Positions 56,401-62,400 of a stretch of 64,000 nt of DNA are shown here, piece by piece. The stretch comes from Streblospio benedicti (lineage: Eukaryota > Annelida > Polychaeta > Spionida > Spionidae). Every line of letters begins with the position of its first letter. The first letter of the stretch is position 1. Location: NCBI GenBank assembly GCA_019095985.1, contig CM032659.1:5125658-5189657 (forward strand), written 5' to 3'. The notes beneath the pieces were generated by a model, which searched no databases, had not been told where the DNA came from, and worked only from the letters and a program-made list of their open reading frames with translations. The translations under genes and the position numbers were made by a program.

Positions 56401-59400
56401 AGTAAAGCAGATTCATTTTATGAGAAAAACATTTCTGGTTTTCACAAATATTTACGCATCATGATGATCTTTTTATGAAATGAATGGTTCAAATAAAGTA
56501 TTTACATTTCCTGCTGATTTTCATTGACTCTAAAAGGATACGGATAGCGACTTTGTAAAGGATGCTTAGATCTCCCAGGTCAATTACAACTTGTGCAAGT
56601 AAGGCTTTTTAAACCATAAGAAACAATAATGGAAAAAATATTGAAAGATTTGATTGAAACTTTACATTACAATCAATGCAACTAAAATCTTAACACCCAA
56701 CAAAACATTCACAATGTAGTTATTGTATCAAATATATTTTTTAGATAACAAATTTGTATCATTGACACAGGGAAATTTTTTTCACAGCTCCCAGGGTATC
56801 GTGCAAACTACATCTGCCCAAGTTGATTCTGCAAACAATTATATTAGGGCACAGTACACTATTTCAAAACGCCATTTTAGGGGCGTGGTACTGATATGTG
56901 ATGTATTAGCAGGTAGTTTTCTCTCATGTGGCGTGAAACTCATCTGTCGTACAAAGGTCGCTTCAAAAGGTCATTGTTAGCAACATATAGTGTTAGCCTC
57001 CATTATGTGTGTGCTTCGTGCAAATGGATGTTTGTGGTATTTGCAAATGCAGATTAGCTGAAAACAAGGGTGGCTTATGATGCTGAAAGTTACCATTTAT
57101 CATGGCTGAAATTTTTCAAACAAAGGAGAGGGCGAGATAAGCATACCCTAATGGTTTCATTTTTCATGCATCCTTCCCCACCAGGGATGGTATGGAACAT
57201 GGTAGATGCTGGGCACTCATTCCGACATGCAATTTTAAACTGACACGTCGACCGTATGTAGAATCTGGCCCCTGTAGTCTGATGAGAGCTCTTCATGCTT
57301 TTAGAAACAAGTTTGTAAAGACTGGAAAAGATGTGAAGAGGAGGAATTTTGATAGTAATCGGTTTACAATTATGCAGGAAAATATGACAGATTCATTTCA
57401 CTTTACAATTCTCAATGAAATTTCGATCATCAAAGATAATCGAATGTCTACTATCCAATTAATGAGTCAGAACCTTAACTGCAATTGACAAGTAGACCTG
57501 AAATTCGATCATCATACAATGTACCAAAACTAGACCTTGAGTGATTTATTGAGCAGTTTACGCACAAACATTAGTATACAAATAGTTATTGAATATTGTG
57601 CACATACATGTATGAAAGTTATTGATAATTTTAGAAAATAATTACCAATTGTAAGGGATTTTAATAGAGCTTAAGAGGTTTATAGCCAGTTTATAGCCGG
57701 CCCAGATGGCTTGTTGACACCAAACACGTGCACCTCGTATGCTATCAAATCAAATCTTGTTTTCAGAAGAGATTTGCTGCGTGATTTAGGCAATATTTTT
57801 TCCTTAGCATGTTTACATGACATTTAGAGAGTCGTACGTTGTCTGTAATTATATTACGTTGCACATTCTACATTCTAAGTAATTATGGGCGATAGTGCGG
57901 ATACGGCACACAAACAAATCTGTTTTGGGGATGTATACCTACCTTATGCACAGTATATACTTTGTAAAACAATTTAGAGTGTAATTTTATTTTAGGTATC
58001 ATAAACTATTCAAACGAGCAGGCTATATATTGCTCTTGCCATTATAACCATGGAAAAGTGCGAACCGGAAGTTTAAGCAACATTTATGAGCACCCTGCAT
58101 CTACGGCTAGAGCTTGTTTGCCGGATTGCCTTTTAAGCAAATGCTTATATATTCATATTATTTGTATATTCTGGGGACATGATAAGATAAGTACAATAGA
58201 TATTAGAACAGACTGTCCTGACTATTTGGACAGTCGGAATCCTATTATGATAAAGACACAATGCCATTGATAATAATGAAAAGAAACCATTCTCTCTTCT
58301 AAATAGAGCATCATTTAAGAGGTTTACTCTAAAATGCTTTTATTGATAATGAATATACATTTATTCTTTTTATTTATGGATTTTGAGCGAATATTACAAC
58401 CATTGAAGAATAGAAATAAAAAAAAACCCTGAAAATATGGTTCAGTAGATGTTTTTAACAACTGGGTTGAATGTTTCATCTCTTTAACATTATACAGTGC
58501 ACTTTGGTACCATTAGGTTACAGCTGAATTGTTAACACCCAATTAGCAATCAAATATTTGCTATTAGTGCTTTATTTGCTTTATTGACATGGGTCCAACT
58601 ATTGATTCAACAGCCTCAAACCCTACATATGTTGGTGTCCTCAGTGCCATTAAAATATTGTAAAAGATTTGAAACTTTTACCTTTGTCAGTCCTGACCAA
58701 AACATAAAGATGTTGTGCCAATTTCATTCAATGATCATGTGATCATAATTGAATACGTCTATAAAGCATCCATTAGCCTTTCAACGCTTAATTTATTACC
58801 TTTTAAATTAAGTTGCATTTGAATCGGTGATACATGCATAATTCAAGAGCCAAATAAAGAGCGCTGGACATAGGGTGATAATGTCCAAGTATAAATTATT
58901 AATTGTTATCAACAAAACTGATTGTACGTTTGCCATTATCGGCATGTCAAAAGGGGACCGACTTTGTTTACGTGGTCAATAACTCAGCAGTATGTGTAGG
59001 CACTCTCCTGATCACCTTTGTCTTTGAACATAGTATAAAGCAGACGTGATCGTCGTCGTCGATCCAGACACAGAAACACACTGTTACAAAATCTGTTGAC
59101 GGATCAGTGTGTGCCGAGGTGTTGTTGATTGTGGACTTCTGATACTTGCAGGATACGCAACCGTTTACTTGTCTTGATTCTTCACCGAAAGTTCAAATTT
59201 GGATGTCTCCTGACTTTGTGAACTTAATATAGTAGTGATATCGTCAAGGTTCAATGATGAGTATTGTGGGTAAGTCGAAAGTTGATTGGTGACAAATAAG
59301 TGAAAGTCCTATTCTGATGAATAGTTGAAATCTGTTATTTCCTGTCCGGTCACTTTTGATATGAAATGGCCAAATATGTGTCTTTATAAAGTATGGGATT

Positions 59401-62400
59401 ACATGTTTTATGATCTGCTCAGTAACAAGTGAATCAATGAAGTTGTACTATTTACATGTTTTGCAAATCAGATGTTTAATGCAGCAGTTTGCAAATTGTG
59501 GATTGTTTGTTCAACTGTGGCATATAAATGAAAAGTGAACAAGACTATTATCAATTATCTGACTTTTAAATTGTAAGTCAGTAGAATATTCAGTTTTATG
59601 CTAATGATAAACAGTTGAATCACATTGACCCAATGGAGTTTTTATCAATAGAACATAAAATTCAAAGTTGGCTAGTCACTAAATTTTTGTTGACTGTGTA
59701 ATGAGATCAGCATAAATAAACAACCATGTTTTAGCCAATGCTATGTTCACAACCATTTCGGACAAGGCCTCCGATGTACTCCCAGCATAATTTTTAGGCA
59801 TTTTGATCGCTTTTGGGTTCCCATGGCTGGCTGGTGCCCACATTTTAGAGCTCTCAAGCAGCATCGAGAATTTGCAGGAAGAGTTTAAATTAGAAGTAAA
59901 AATTTGCGTCCAGTGTCTGTAAAATTTCAGATATCCTATACAATTTGTTAAAGTATCGACCAATGTACGTCTGATATCCACTCGGAATCGAACGGTAAAA
60001 TGTCTTTAGTATGATGGTGAGTAGACCTGTTATTCACTGGACATCATAGGATGCAGCTGCTGACTACTAGTGACTAGTATTAGATGTTTGGTCGATGTCT
60101 TGGTGTTTTTAACTTCCGCCCCCTCCAAAAAATTCAGATGGTGAATGAAGACTGATGTTCAATTTCGGAGTATTTGGCAAAAAAACAGCGGTGTACTCGT
60201 GTTTATCCACGATTCTCTGATATCATCGAACTTTGTGAACTAACCATAAAGGTTGCACTATGTGTCATGGCTTTTAATGTTGATAGAATAGATTTAAAGG
60301 TATAATATTCATAGTAATAAAACTTTATCGAACTAGGTCATGATAACCCCCAAAGGACTAAGGTATTTGAATTACATTTAAAGTTGATCAGGTTACATGT
60401 ACCACTGATCTTTAGAAAGCAGTGTGAATCAATAGGCATGAATGTAAATCTAGTTATGAAAGCTTTTCTAACTTGTCAGTTTACTTATCTGAACGAATAG
60501 CTTTTTACTCCAGCTTTGAAATTATAACAAATATTAGATCTGATGTCTCATATCTTATTCTCGGCTCTTTGAATGTAGGTTACTTAATTAAGAAATAATT
60601 TGTGATTAGCAGCATCCATATAATGAGCGTTTACTGTAATGCTTTTGTATTACTGCAATGTAAACAAAAAAGTCCTGATACATATCACATGGTCTAAAAG
60701 CAAAGCATTTCAGATGATTTAAGCAGATTTTATTATATTTTTCTTTAACATTTGTATGCAAAAATAGTTTAGGAACCATCTAAATGGATTGCTGAATTTA
60801 TGGCCCAGTAAAAGTGTTGATGAAATTTAGTTAAATTACTAGTAAAGCCCTACACAGTCCACAAGTTTGTTGTGATGCCCCAGTTCTTTTATCTGATTTT
60901 CAGCAACATTTGATTTCAAAGATTTGCAGGCTTTCATTATTCAATCTATTTGGCTGTCTTTCAACCTTTAAAAAGCAGTGCAGTGCCCTTGATGATTCAT
61001 AAAGAAATGTTATTTTTATCTATTAGATGAAGATATCAAATAACAATTTTCCATTCCACAATAATCTGCATAAAAAATGTAAATTGGCATAGAAATGAGA
61101 GGATAATATTAATCAGAACAGGATAAGCACCGGAAATACATAATACAAGAAGATTGGAAAAGAAGCAAGTTGATACTTGGAAGGTTTGCAATAAAATGAT
61201 GCTAGCTCAGAACATCATTAAACCCTAATATATGATTCATAATTTGTGCATGTTACATTAAGCGTTATTAGATAGACTAGTTTAGATAGTGTAAAGGTTA
61301 CATACTTTGAAGTTTCTAGATATGCTGTAGGACCTGAGTACATCCATCACTAATTTGTTTTGTTTTATAGCATCTGCATTGTATGTCCTGATAAGCTGAT
61401 ATAATATATCCTAATGTATGTTATGATACCTGAGAATCTTTCTTAGATATATAAAAATGTCTTTCGGCCATTGGGGAAAGGCAGAAAAAGGCAGATATGG
61501 ACACATTTTATTCAAGGTTCGAAGAGCATCAGATCTACTGATCAACAAATGCATAAATCAACGTCTGAACTACCTCTATAATAACACCCCTTTTCACAGT
61601 CCCAAACCTTCATAAAGCTACCAAAACTAACCTCTGTATAGAGACCACCTCGATCTCTATTGAGACCACCTTGTAACACTGGTCCCAAAGATGGTCCTAA
61701 TAGAGAGGATCTCCTGTATATGCTTCCTAACGGCACTTTGTTTTCCCCCAGGACCAGGATAAGCCTGATATACTGGTCCCAATGCTGAACTATCTCCCCC
61801 AATTTCTCATGTATATTCTCCTCACTAACAGCCCTGCTCTGTTTTCCCCAGGACCTGAGTTCGTTTGTATCTGCATTGTATGTCCTGACAAGGCTGATAT
61901 AACATATCCTAATGCTGAACTATCTCCCCCAATTTCTCATGTCTATTCTTCTCTGTTTGTCCCCAGGACCTGAGTTCGTTTGCGATGCCGCTGCTCGAGT
62001 CGGACGCGGCAAGCAGCAGCAGCCACATGTCTGCGGGCGGCGATGTGGAGGACGGGCCGTATAGACCCCGCACCGGCTCCACCGGACTCCGCAACCTCTT
62101 CCGCAAGCGCCACAAATCCAGCGATCCCGGCGTGTCGCCTGTCGTCACACCACCCACAAAAACTCCCGTTGGATCGTCGGGGAATCCCCCGCAAGCAGGT
62201 GCTCCGGGAACGCCGACCAGCGGACGGGAAAGTGCGTCACTTCATGGACACGTTCAGACCGCGCTCAAAGTCGGACGCTACGAGTATCCCGGCGCCGCAT
62301 CCGCATCACAGCAACACCATGAATCACTACGGGCATGGTCCCGCCCCAGTCGTCGGTAGCCATGGCAATGGCGGCGGCGCAGGGCACCTGGATAGTCTCA

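Larger units (their letters stand above)
22556..61966 (+). other. large PRKAG2 intron (about 39 kb)
   Basis: No further exon or independent gene could be supported between the last candidate first exon and the common exon at 61967. The repeats listed separately fill parts of it: MITEs, tRNA-derived SINEs, a tandem array, local duplications and microsatellites. The rest is AT-rich, without long open frames or recognised domains. Confidence 0.5.
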
